A DNA stretch of 64,000 nucleotides, taken from assembly GCA_023423535.1 (NCBI GenBank), contig JAFAFL010000035.1:62001-126000 (forward strand). The letters are read 5' to 3'. The notes below the pieces were generated by a model. The model made no database searches and was not told where the DNA came from. It worked only from the letters and a program-made list of their open reading frames with translations. The position numbers and the translations under genes are program-made. How positions within the stretch are numbered: the stretch's first letter is position 1; every line of letters starts with the position of its first letter. This document shows positions 43,430 through 50,397 of this stretch, piece by piece. This DNA is from Pseudomonadota bacterium (GTDB lineage Bacteria; Myxococcota; Myxococcia; Myxococcales; Myxococcaceae).

Positions 43430-44365
43430 ATGCCCGGTGCCTCGCGGGTGCCGCGCGTGAGGCTCAACCGCGGCTACGCCTACCGCGAGACGGTGAGCGC
43501 TCCCGGCGAGCCGGGGGAGACCGTGCTCCAGTGGCTCGCGCGGCGCTACCGGCACTCGACGAGCGCGGAGTGGTCGGCCCGGTTCGCGCGCGGCGAGGTG
43601 GAGGTGGATGGCCGCGTTGCCACGGGCGACGAGCCGCTCGCGCAGGGGCAGGTCGTCGTCTGGCACCGGCCGCCGTGGCTCGAGGAGGACGTGCCGCGGC
43701 ACTTCGGGCTCCTCTACGAAGACGAGGCGCTGGTCGTGGTGGACAAGCCCTCGGGGCTGCCCACCGTGCCGTCGGGCGGGTTCCTCGAGAACACGCTGCT
43801 CTACCTCGTGCGCGAAAAGTGGCCGGAGGCCTCGCCGGCGCACCGGCTGGGGCGCGCGACGTCGGGGCTGGTGGTGTTCACGCGGACGAAGCGGGCGGCG
43901 GCGAACGTGTCGGAGGCCTTCCGGACGGGCGCCATCGACAAGCGGTACCGCGCGCTGGCGGCTGGCGTGGCGGAGCAGGACCTCTACGAGATCACCGCGC
44001 CGATTGGCCTCGTGGCGCATCCGAGGCTCGGCGCGGTGCACGGGGCGAACGAAGGGGGGAGACCGTCGCGCTCGACCGCGCGGGTGCTCGAGCGACGCCC
44101 CGAGGCGACGCTGTTCGAGGTGCGGATCCACACCGGCAGGCCGGAGCAGATCCGGATCCACCTCGCGTTCATCGGACACCCGCTGGCCGGAGATCCGCTC
44201 TTCGTCGCCGGCGGAGGGGCGAACCCCGTCGCGCCCGGGCTGCCCGGTGATGGCGGCTATCTCCTCCACGCCGAAAGCGTGACGCTGCCGCATCCCGAGA
44301 CCGGCTCACCGCTGCGCGTGCGGTCTCCTGCGCCGCCCGAGTTGCTCACCGCCAACGGGAAATGA
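43430..44365 (+). CDS. RluA-family pseudouridine synthase-like protein with altered active-site motif
   Basis: A 311-residue protein of the RluA/RluD type. An S4-like N-terminal part (WSARFARGEVEVDGRVA) is followed by the catalytic fold with YEDEALVVVDKPSGLPT, the active-site region PAHRLGRATSGLVVFTRT, and KRYRAL and HQ-type RIHLAFIGHPLAGDPLF at the end. In the family the active-site motif is HRLD, and that Asp is the catalytic base. Here the codon is GGG, giving Gly141. The protein may therefore be inactive, or bind RNA only. The position after sdhB is not informative. Confidence 0.83.
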   Translation: MPGASRVPRVRLNRGYAYRETVSAPGEPGETVLQWLARRYRHSTSAEWSARFARGEVEVDGRVATGDEPLAQGQVVVWHRPPWLEEDVPRHFGLLYEDEALVVVDKPSGLPTVPSGGFLENTLLYLVREKWPEASPAHRLGRATSGLVVFTRTKRAAANVSEAFRTGAIDKRYRALAAGVAEQDLYEITAPIGLVAHPRLGAVHGANEGGRPSRSTARVLERRPEATLFEVRIHTGRPEQIRIHLAFIGHPLAGDPLFVAGGGANPVAPGLPGDGGYLLHAESVTLPHPETGSPLRVRSPAPPELLTANGK

Positions 44366-44371
44366 GCGCGC

Positions 44372-45154
44372 TCACGCGTGCCGTTCGACGCCAGCGCGAA
44401 CGCGGCGGCCGTTGCCTTGACGCGGGCCCGTCGAGCGCCACAGGCGGGTGAGGAGGACGAGCAGCAACACGCTCACCGCGCCGGCGGCGAACGCGAGCAG
44501 CGCGGCCCACACGCCCGCGCCGCGCAGGGCCCCCGAGGCCGCACCCTCGGCGCCGGCCCTCCCGAGCCTCGTCAGGCTCCGCTCGAGGCACGCGCGCCGT
44601 GAGAGGCCCTCGCAGCCGGGCACGTCGCGGGTGAGCTCAGCTCCGGCCCCTCGCACGAGGCCCTCGCTGGTGCGCACCGCCGCGTGGGACAGCGCCCCGA
44701 CGAGCGGCCCGTCACGGCCTTCGGTTCCGAGCTGCGCGCTCAGCTCCTCCGACACCCCGCGGGCGAACGCGCGCCCCAGCTCCGCGGAGAGCACCGTCAG
44801 CCCGGCGCGCTGATCGTCGGTGAGCGTGAACGCGCGCTCGTCGAGTTGCGGCCCGGTGAGGATCCCCTGCACGAGCCCGCGGCCTGCGCCGGCGAGCATC
44901 CGCTCCAGCGCCGCCTCCACCTGCGAGAGCGTGCGCGGATCGCCCAGCGCGCCCACCGTGCCCTGCACGAGGCCCGCGGCCGCATCCGCGCCCGTGTCGC
45001 GAAAGTTCACCGGCTCCTTCGGGTTCGTCTTCTCGTTCTCGTCGATCGCGTCGAGCGCGCCGGTCGTCGCGCCCTGCCCGAGCAGGTGCGCCGCGCGACC
45101 GCAGCCCGCCAGCGCCACGGAGGAGGTCAGCACCATCAGCAGGAGCCCGCGCAT
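44372..45154 (-). CDS. Lipoprotein with C-terminal membrane helix, unknown function
   Basis: A 260-residue protein I do not recognise. The N-terminal signal ends in VALAGC, predicting lipidation. The middle is helical and Ala/Gly-rich, with repeated AAGLVQGTVGAL, GRGLVQGILTGP and EGLVRGAGAEL motifs. A C-terminal helix (AALLAFAAGAVSVLLLVLLTRLW) is followed by a basic tail (GRRVRAGVERHA). The two anchors would place the chain between two membranes, or in one membrane as a loop. It converges with the pseudouridine synthase gene (six-base gap) and is divergent from the YcnI gene. Confidence 0.72.
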   Translation of the reverse strand: MRGLLLMVLTSSVALAGCGRAAHLLGQGATTGALDAIDENEKTNPKEPVNFRDTGADAAAGLVQGTVGALGDPRTLSQVEAALERMLAGAGRGLVQGILTGPQLDERAFTLTDDQRAGLTVLSAELGRAFARGVSEELSAQLGTEGRDGPLVGALSHAAVRTSEGLVRGAGAELTRDVPGCEGLSRRACLERSLTRLGRAGAEGAASGALRGAGVWAALLAFAAGAVSVLLLVLLTRLWRSTGPRQGNGRRVRAGVERHA

Positions 45155-45384
45155 GAACGCTCAGATGGGCTCTCGTGGTCGAAAGGGACACGGGGCGCGC
45201 GGACGCAATCGGAAGTGGGGGCCCGGCGTCGAGCAGCGCGTGGCGAGCTGGGCCGGCCCCGCTTCGCTCACACGAAGCAGGCGGGGGAGCACGAATCCGA
45301 GGCGCGCAAACATTGCGCCTGCCGACGTGGAATGGGAGACAGAGGGTTGGCCGGCCACCGTTTTTTCAGTCTCTGGAGACCGAC

Positions 45385-46086
45385 ATGAAGCACCTCCTCG
45401 CGGCGTTGACCCTCCTCACCGCCACCGCGTCGCTCGCGCACCCCTCCTTCGCCACGCCTCGCGTCACCGCGGCCGGTTCGGAGGAGCTGACCCTGAAGGT
45501 CGGCCACGGGTGCGACGGCGCGGACACCTCGAAGATCGAGCTGCACATCCCGGCGGGCGTGACCGGCGTGCGGCCGATGCACTCGGAGGGCTTCGGGCGC
45601 GCCGCCGTGGCGAAGGACGCGACGAGCGGGAACGTCACGACCGTCACCTGGCTGAAGCCGGGCGACGACGTGCTGGCGGAGGACACGCACCTCTACAAGT
45701 TCACCTTCAGCGCGAAGCTCCCGGAGACGCCGTTCCAGCGGCTGCACTTCCGCGTCGTGCAGACCTGCACCACCGCTGCCGGTGAGGAGCGGGTGAGCGA
45801 CTGGAAGGCCGAGGGTGAGCACGGTCACGGCGGCCACGGCGGCGAGGGCGACGAGCTGCCCGCGGCGTCCGTGTTCGTGATGCCTCCGCGCAAGCCGGGC
45901 TGGAACAAGTTCACCGTGAACGAGCACGTGCACGACCTCAGCGTCTTCGACGACGCGCAGATCGTCTGGGCGGGGAAGGCGGCCTACAGCAGCAACGCGC
46001 GCACCCGCGAGCTGCTCGCGAACGAGCCGGACGTGCAGGTGCTCGATGCCATCCATCCGGGCACCGAGATCTGGGTGAAGTACTAG
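45385..46086 (+). CDS. YcnI-like (DUF1775) secreted copper-binding protein
   Basis: A 233-residue exported protein. The signal peptide ends in TASLA, so the mature chain would begin HPSF with an N-terminal His, as in YcnI, which binds Cu(II) through that His. The DUF1775 domain follows: LTLKVGHGCDGADTSKIELH, IPAGVTGVRPM, VTTVTWLKPGDD and LHFRVVQTC. A His-rich insert, GEHGHGGHGGEGDE, lies near residue 155. The C-terminal HVHDLSVFDDAQIVW region is extra. The frame is open upstream to 45175, but the ATG at 45385 begins the signal peptide and has CTGGAGA upstream. Two small lipoprotein genes follow closely. Confidence 0.83.
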   Translation: MKHLLAALTLLTATASLAHPSFATPRVTAAGSEELTLKVGHGCDGADTSKIELHIPAGVTGVRPMHSEGFGRAAVAKDATSGNVTTVTWLKPGDDVLAEDTHLYKFTFSAKLPETPFQRLHFRVVQTCTTAAGEERVSDWKAEGEHGHGGHGGEGDELPAASVFVMPPRKPGWNKFTVNEHVHDLSVFDDAQIVWAGKAAYSSNARTRELLANEPDVQVLDAIHPGTEIWVKY

Positions 46087-46100
46087 GGCCGGGGCACGCG

Positions 46101-46292
46101 ATGATCCGCCGATTCAGCCTCGCCCTCACCGGGCTCTTCCTGCTCACCGGCTGCCCGGAGAAGCCCTCCGTGGAGGAGCCTCCCGCCACCGTGGATGCCG
46201 GCACGCGCGACACCGGCCTGCGTCCGCCCACCGCCTCCGAGCGGCCTCCGCTCGACCGGCTCCCCGATGACCTTCGCCCGCCGACGGAGTGA
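46101..46292 (+). CDS. Very small lipoprotein
   Basis: A 63-residue predicted lipoprotein. The signal peptide ends in FLLTGC, a good lipobox, and the mature peptide is short, polar and Pro-rich (PEKPSVEEPPATVDAG, RLPDDLRPPTE), so probably disordered. It lies 14 bases after the YcnI-like gene and four bases before the haem-like protein gene, so the three are likely one transcript. Its function is unknown. Confidence 0.7.
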   Translation: MIRRFSLALTGLFLLTGCPEKPSVEEPPATVDAGTRDTGLRPPTASERPPLDRLPDDLRPPTE

Positions 46293-46296
46293 GCGG

Positions 46297-46710
46297 ATGC
46301 GTCCCGTGAAGATGCTCGTCGGCGCGGCCTTTGTGCTCGCGTTGACCGCATGCGGCGCCGGCGGTGAGGAGCCGCTGACGCCGGACGCGGGCAGCGTTGC
46401 CGAGCAGCCCGATGCCGGGACTCCGGTGCCGACGTACTGCCGCGACATCAAGCCGATCCTCGACCGCACCTGCGTCTCGAGCTGCCACGGCGAGCGCAAC
46501 GACGGCAGCGGGGAGACCGACTTCCGGCTCGACGTGTGGGAGCAGGCGGACGGAGGGAAGGGCGTGTTCGCCATGGCCGAGCGCATCCGCATCCGCACGT
46601 CCGAGTACGAGACCATGCCCCCGCCGGACGCCTCCGCGTTCCCCACCTTCCGCGAGCGCGACCTCATCTCGCAGTGGGTGAAGGCCGGCGCGCCGTTCTG
46701 CGAGCCCTGA
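46297..46710 (+). CDS. Lipoprotein with CX3CH haem-like motif
   Basis: A 137-residue lipoprotein with signal ending ALTAC, a PDAG linker and a cytochrome-like domain. It begins YCRDIKPILDRTC and has CVSSCH (Cys59, Cys63, His64), which is CX3CH instead of the standard CX2CH; the codons confirm three residues between the cysteines. A candidate axial Met lies in YETMPPPDAS. The layout matches the other haem lipoprotein at 7428-8015. The ATG at 46297 is four bases after the previous stop. Haem attachment by ordinary Ccm machinery is uncertain with this motif. Confidence 0.75.
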   Translation: MRPVKMLVGAAFVLALTACGAGGEEPLTPDAGSVAEQPDAGTPVPTYCRDIKPILDRTCVSSCHGERNDGSGETDFRLDVWEQADGGKGVFAMAERIRIRTSEYETMPPPDASAFPTFRERDLISQWVKAGAPFCEP

Positions 46711-46789
46711 GCGGGACCCCAGGCTTCTCGCCAGAGGCGACAGGTCCGACTACCCTGCGCTCGACGGGCCGGCAATCGAGAGGTGAGAC

Positions 46790-47731
46790 ATGCGGCTCGC
46801 GGCTTTGATGGCGACGGGAATCGTCGCGCTGCTCTTTCCCCTGACGGCGCGGCCCTGCTCGCCGCCGCAGCCGGTCTGCTCTTCGGGCGGCGCCGTTGCG
46901 CCGACGACGATGTCCGCGCCCTGGATCCCGTTCGTCCCGGGCACCGAGGCGGACGGCTCGCTGCACACGGTGGCCGAGCACGAGGTCGCGTTGATGGACG
47001 AAGGGGGAGCGCCGGTCCCGTTCACCGAGCACGCCGACCCCAAGACGTCCAGGTGGCTCTACCTCGAGCCGTCTCGCCCGTTGGTGGAGGGCGAGAAGCT
47101 CCGGCTCACCTGGAAGAGCTTCTGCGACCAGCAGCAGATTCCGTCCGAGGGCGAGTTCATGCGGGAGCTCGCGATCACGGTGGGGCCGGCGGCGCCCGTC
47201 CCTGACAGCTTCGGCTCGGCGGTCCTGCGCGCCGCGAGGACCTACCAGGAGGCGCGGCGCGTCGGAGACCCGTGCGACAACCGGAGCGTCACCGAGATCG
47301 GCACCGAGCTGATCATCGAACTGCAGCCGGCGCCGGAGCTGGAGCCCTTCCTCTCAACGGCACAGCTCGGCTGGCGCATCGGCGACGGCGACTGGAACTG
47401 GTCGATGCCGGGCCTGCTCTCGTTTTCGCCGAAGGCACACGAGTTCAAACACCGGACGCAGTGCACCGGCCGCTTCGTCGAGCGCTTCGAGTTCGCCGTC
47501 CACATTCCCGGAAGCGCGGATCAGCCCGAGGCCATCGCGTTGGACGTGGACGTCGCGTGTGCCTTTTCCGAGGCGCCTCCGCCGGGCGATCCGCTGCCGC
47601 AGACGCATGACGATTCGGTCGGCTGCGGGTGCACGGGAGCGGGTGGGGGAGTGCTCGGCGGCGTGCCGCTCGTGTTCATCGGCTGGACCACCGTGCGCCG
47701 GCGCCGGGCGCTGCTGTCCACGAGCCGCTAA
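46790..47731 (+). CDS. Secreted protein with MYXO-CTERM-like sorting tail
   Basis: A 313-residue exported protein. The signal peptide (LAALMATGIVALLFPLTARP) is followed by a Cys-containing mature region with beta-sandwich character (about residues 45-150 and 165-260) and paired cysteines. The C terminus has DDSVGCGCTGAGGG, a membrane helix (VLGGVPLVFIGWTTV) and an Arg-rich end (RRRRALL). That Cys-helix-Arg layout is the MYXO-CTERM signal, found in Myxococcota proteins sent to the cell surface and processed there. The body of the protein is unrecognised. Confidence 0.8.
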   Translation: MRLAALMATGIVALLFPLTARPCSPPQPVCSSGGAVAPTTMSAPWIPFVPGTEADGSLHTVAEHEVALMDEGGAPVPFTEHADPKTSRWLYLEPSRPLVEGEKLRLTWKSFCDQQQIPSEGEFMRELAITVGPAAPVPDSFGSAVLRAARTYQEARRVGDPCDNRSVTEIGTELIIELQPAPELEPFLSTAQLGWRIGDGDWNWSMPGLLSFSPKAHEFKHRTQCTGRFVERFEFAVHIPGSADQPEAIALDVDVACAFSEAPPPGDPLPQTHDDSVGCGCTGAGGGVLGGVPLVFIGWTTVRRRRALLSTSR

Positions 47732-47748
47732 TCGCCGCCGCGCGGACG

Positions 47749-47776
47749 TTGCCCGCGGCTCGGCGACGCCTATTCA
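47749..47776 (+). promoter_or_regulatory. Candidate promoter of the aldehyde dehydrogenase gene (possibly leaderless)
   Basis: TTGCCC at 47749-47754 and TATTCA at 47771-47776 with a 16-base spacer. The -10 ends nine bases before the ATG at 47786, which has no ribosome site. Confidence 0.35.
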
Positions 47777-47785
47777 TTGCCGCCC

Positions 47786-49171
47786 ATGAGCTCTCATACC
47801 GTCGACAACCCGTACACGGGCGATGTGGCCGCCACGCTCGAGCAGACCTCGCCGACCGCGCTGGACGCCGTGCTGGAGCGGGCCCGCGCCTGTGCCCGCG
47901 CCCTTCGCGCCATGTCGGTCCGAGACCGCATCGCGCTCGTGCTCCGCGCGTGCGAGCGGATGGAGCAGCGCACCGACGAGATCGCGCGCGACATCACGCG
48001 GCAGATGGGCAAGCCGCTGTCGCAGGCGAAGGGCGAGGTCGGCGGGATGGCCGGCCGGCTGCGTCACATGGCCTCCATCGCCGAGGAGGCGCTGGCGGAC
48101 ATCGTGTTGCCCACGAAGGAGAACTTCGAGCGCCGAATCGCGAAGGAGCCGCTCGGCGTGGTGCTCGATCTGCCGGCGTGGAACTACCCGCTGCTCACGG
48201 CGGTGAACGCGGTCGCTCCGGCGGTGCTCGCCGGTAACGCGGTCATCTTGAAGCACTCGCCGCGCACGCCCCTGTGTGGCGAGCACTTCGCGCGCGCCTT
48301 CGCTGAAGCCGGTGCTCCCGAGGGCGCGGTGCAGGCGATCTTCCTCGACTACCCGCGCACCGAAGCGCTCGTCGCCGACGCGCGGGTGGACCACGTGCTC
48401 TTCACCGGCTCGGTGCTCGGCGGGCACAAGATGGTGGCGGCAGCGAGAGACCGCTTCATGCACATCGGGCTCGAGCTCGGCGGCAACGACCCGGCCTACG
48501 TCGCCGCGGACGCGGACTTCGACAAGGCGGTGGAGAACATCGTCGACGGCGCCATGTACAACGCGGGCCAGAGCTGCTGCGCCGTCGAGCGCGTGTACGT
48601 GCACCACTCGCTCTACGATCGTTTCGTCGACGCCGTGGAGCCGCTCGTGCGCGCGTACGTGCTGGGCGACCCGGAGAACGAGGGGACCACGCTCGGCCCC
48701 ATCGCGCAGCCGTGGCATCCGAAGGAGCTGGCGGCGTTCGTGGGCGACGCGCAGGAGAAGGGCGCGAAGCTCGTGTGCGGCGGGAGGCAGACCTCGATCG
48801 ACGGAAAGGGTCGCTTCTTCGAGCCCACCGTCTTGCGCGACGTGGGACAGGACTGCCGGCTGATGCAGGAGGAGTCCTTCGGGCCGATCCTTCCCATCGC
48901 CAGGGTCAGCTCGGATGAGGAGGCGCTGGCGCGGATGAACGCGTCTTCGCTCGGGCTCACCGCGTCGGTGTGGACGTCAGACCGCGACCGCGCGCACCGC
49001 CTGGCGAGACAGCTCGAGGCGGGCACCGTGTACATGAACCGCTGCGACGCGCTCGACCCGGCGCTGCCGTGGAGCGGGGTGAAGAACTCCGGTCGAGGCG
49101 TCACCCTCAGCGCGCTCGGCTTCGACGCACTCACGAGGCCGAAGGCGCTGCACTACCGGCTGAAGTTCTAG
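47786..49171 (+). CDS. NAD(P)-dependent aldehyde dehydrogenase
   Basis: A 461-residue ALDH-superfamily enzyme. It has the cofactor region LDLPAWNYPLL and VILKHSPRTPL, the general base Glu in GLELGGNDPAYV, and the catalytic Cys264 in NAGQSCCAVERV, with ESFGPILPI near the end. The substrate is not clear; the family includes succinate-semialdehyde and medium-chain aldehyde dehydrogenases. The ATG at 47786 is preferred over a TTG three codons earlier. The gene ends 24 bases before the 21-bp repeat array. Confidence 0.92.
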   Translation: MSSHTVDNPYTGDVAATLEQTSPTALDAVLERARACARALRAMSVRDRIALVLRACERMEQRTDEIARDITRQMGKPLSQAKGEVGGMAGRLRHMASIAEEALADIVLPTKENFERRIAKEPLGVVLDLPAWNYPLLTAVNAVAPAVLAGNAVILKHSPRTPLCGEHFARAFAEAGAPEGAVQAIFLDYPRTEALVADARVDHVLFTGSVLGGHKMVAAARDRFMHIGLELGGNDPAYVAADADFDKAVENIVDGAMYNAGQSCCAVERVYVHHSLYDRFVDAVEPLVRAYVLGDPENEGTTLGPIAQPWHPKELAAFVGDAQEKGAKLVCGGRQTSIDGKGRFFEPTVLRDVGQDCRLMQEESFGPILPIARVSSDEEALARMNASSLGLTASVWTSDRDRAHRLARQLEAGTVYMNRCDALDPALPWSGVKNSGRGVTLSALGFDALTRPKALHYRLKF

Positions 49172-49195
49172 CGGGGCGGCTCGGCTGGACGCTTT

Positions 49196-49427
49196 ACGTA
49201 GCGAGAGGGCGGCGTTGTGTAGCGAGAGGGCGGCGTCGTGCAGGGAGTGGGCGGCCGTCGTGCAGCGAGTGGGCGGCGTCGTGCAGCGAGTGGGCGGCGT
49301 CGTGCAGCGAGAAGGCGGCGTCGTGCAGCGAGCAGGCGCCGTTGTGCAGCGAGAAGGCGAAGTAGCGCAGCGAGAAGGCGCCGTTGTGTAGCAAGAAGGC
49401 GACGTCGCGGAGCGCACGGCGACGTTC
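49196..49427 (+). repeat. 21-bp tandem repeat array (about 11 units)
   Basis: This array accounts for most of the 320-base gap between the aldehyde dehydrogenase gene and the eight-cysteine lipoprotein gene. The unit is close to GTGCAGCGAGAAGGCGGCGTC. Units start at 49196, 49217, 49238 (22 bases), 49260, 49281, 49302, 49323, 49344, 49365, 49386 and 49407, the last being degenerate. The units at 49260 and 49281 are identical. Because the period is seven codons the array is open in several frames on both strands, but no start site or known domain supports translation. Confidence 0.85.
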
Positions 49428-49491
49428 CCCGACGGAGCAGAAGAGGAGGCCGCACGTCGCCAGCGCGCGCGGCCCTGAGCGCGGAAGACCT

Positions 49492-50241
49492 CTACGGCGC
49501 GCCGGCGCTCGCGAGGCACTGGCTCAGCGCGGCGTCCACGGTCCAGCCGCACGCGCCGTTCGCCTGGGGCTCGCACTTCGCGTTGGCGTAGCAGGCGTAC
49601 TCGTCCTTCCACTCGCAGGTGGTGGAGAGCTCGTGCTCGGAGCAGAGCTGCGCGGAGCAGCCGGTGACCACGCAAGGGTTCGGGGCCTGGCCGCCGTCGA
49701 GCGGCTCGCCGGTGCCGCCGTCCTCGTCACCCTTGTCCGCGAGGCACTGCGTCAGCGCCGAGTCCATCGTCCAGCCGCAATTGCCATCCGCCTGGCGCTC
49801 GCACTGCGCGTTCGCATAGCAGGCGTACTCCTCCTTCCACTGGCAGTCGGAGCCGAGCACCTCGTCCGCGCAGAGCTGGCCCGAGCAACCGGAAACGACA
49901 CACGCGCCCGGCGCGCTGCCACCGTCCTGCGGCGGAGGCGCGTGCTGCTGCAGGCAGGAGGAGAGCTGCGCATCCATCGTCCAGCCGCACTGGCCATCCG
50001 CCTGGCGCGCGCACTGGGCGGTCTCGTAGCAGGCGAACTCCGCGCGCCAGATGCAGATGGACTCCATCGAGCTCTCCGCACAGACCTCCCCCGAGCACCC
50101 GGAGACGACACAGTCCGCCGGCGCCGCCAGCGACTTGCGCGCGCCGCCGACGAGGTCCGAGAGATCCGCGCCACACGCGCCGAGCACCAGCGCCGCGGGC
50201 ACCATCAGCATCGACAACACAGAGGTTCGAAGAGCGTTCAT
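49492..50241 (-). CDS. Lipoprotein made of three eight-cysteine repeats
   Basis: A 249-residue lipoprotein with lipobox ALVLGAC (Cys23). The mature part is three 54-residue repeats at 44-97, 114-167 and 190-243, each starting CVV[S/T]GCS and ending in a [SC]CL or [TS]QCL. Each has eight cysteines in fixed positions (for example CVVSGCSGEVC, then C, C, C, C and C) with a conserved ACY and CGWT[MV]D. Linkers are Gly/Asp/Pro-rich. They resemble an eight-cysteine cluster domain of secreted proteins. The ATG at 50241 is used; an open frame runs further upstream, opposite sucC. Its function is unknown. Confidence 0.82.
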   Translation of the reverse strand: MNALRTSVLSMLMVPAALVLGACGADLSDLVGGARKSLAAPADCVVSGCSGEVCAESSMESICIWRAEFACYETAQCARQADGQCGWTMDAQLSSCLQQHAPPPQDGGSAPGACVVSGCSGQLCADEVLGSDCQWKEEYACYANAQCERQADGNCGWTMDSALTQCLADKGDEDGGTGEPLDGGQAPNPCVVTGCSAQLCSEHELSTTCEWKDEYACYANAKCEPQANGACGWTVDAALSQCLASAGAP

Positions 50242-50360
50242 GCGCGGCCCCCACTGCAACGCGGGAGCCACGACGGGCGCTCGCGCAACCTCCCGGATTT
50301 GCGAGCGACCCTGACCCGCACGCGGCGCACCGCCAACGAAAATCCGAGACGAAGCCGTCC

Positions 50361-50389
50361 TTGTTCCTGAGCCAACGCTGCGATAGGTC
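50361..50389 (+). promoter_or_regulatory. Candidate promoter of sucCD (probable leaderless start)
   Basis: TTGTTC at 50361-50366 and TAGGTC at 50384-50389 with a 17-base spacer. The -10 ends eight bases before the sucC ATG at 50398, and no separate ribosome site is present. Confidence 0.4.
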
Positions 50390-50397
50390 GCAGCCCC

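Noticed and set aside
40541..44293. Minus-strand open frame of 1250 codons across sdhAB
   Set aside because: Antisense to sdhA, sdhB and the RluA-like gene, all with strong motifs.
49196..49427. CRISPR array
   Set aside because: The units are directly adjacent with no spacers, and no cas genes are present.
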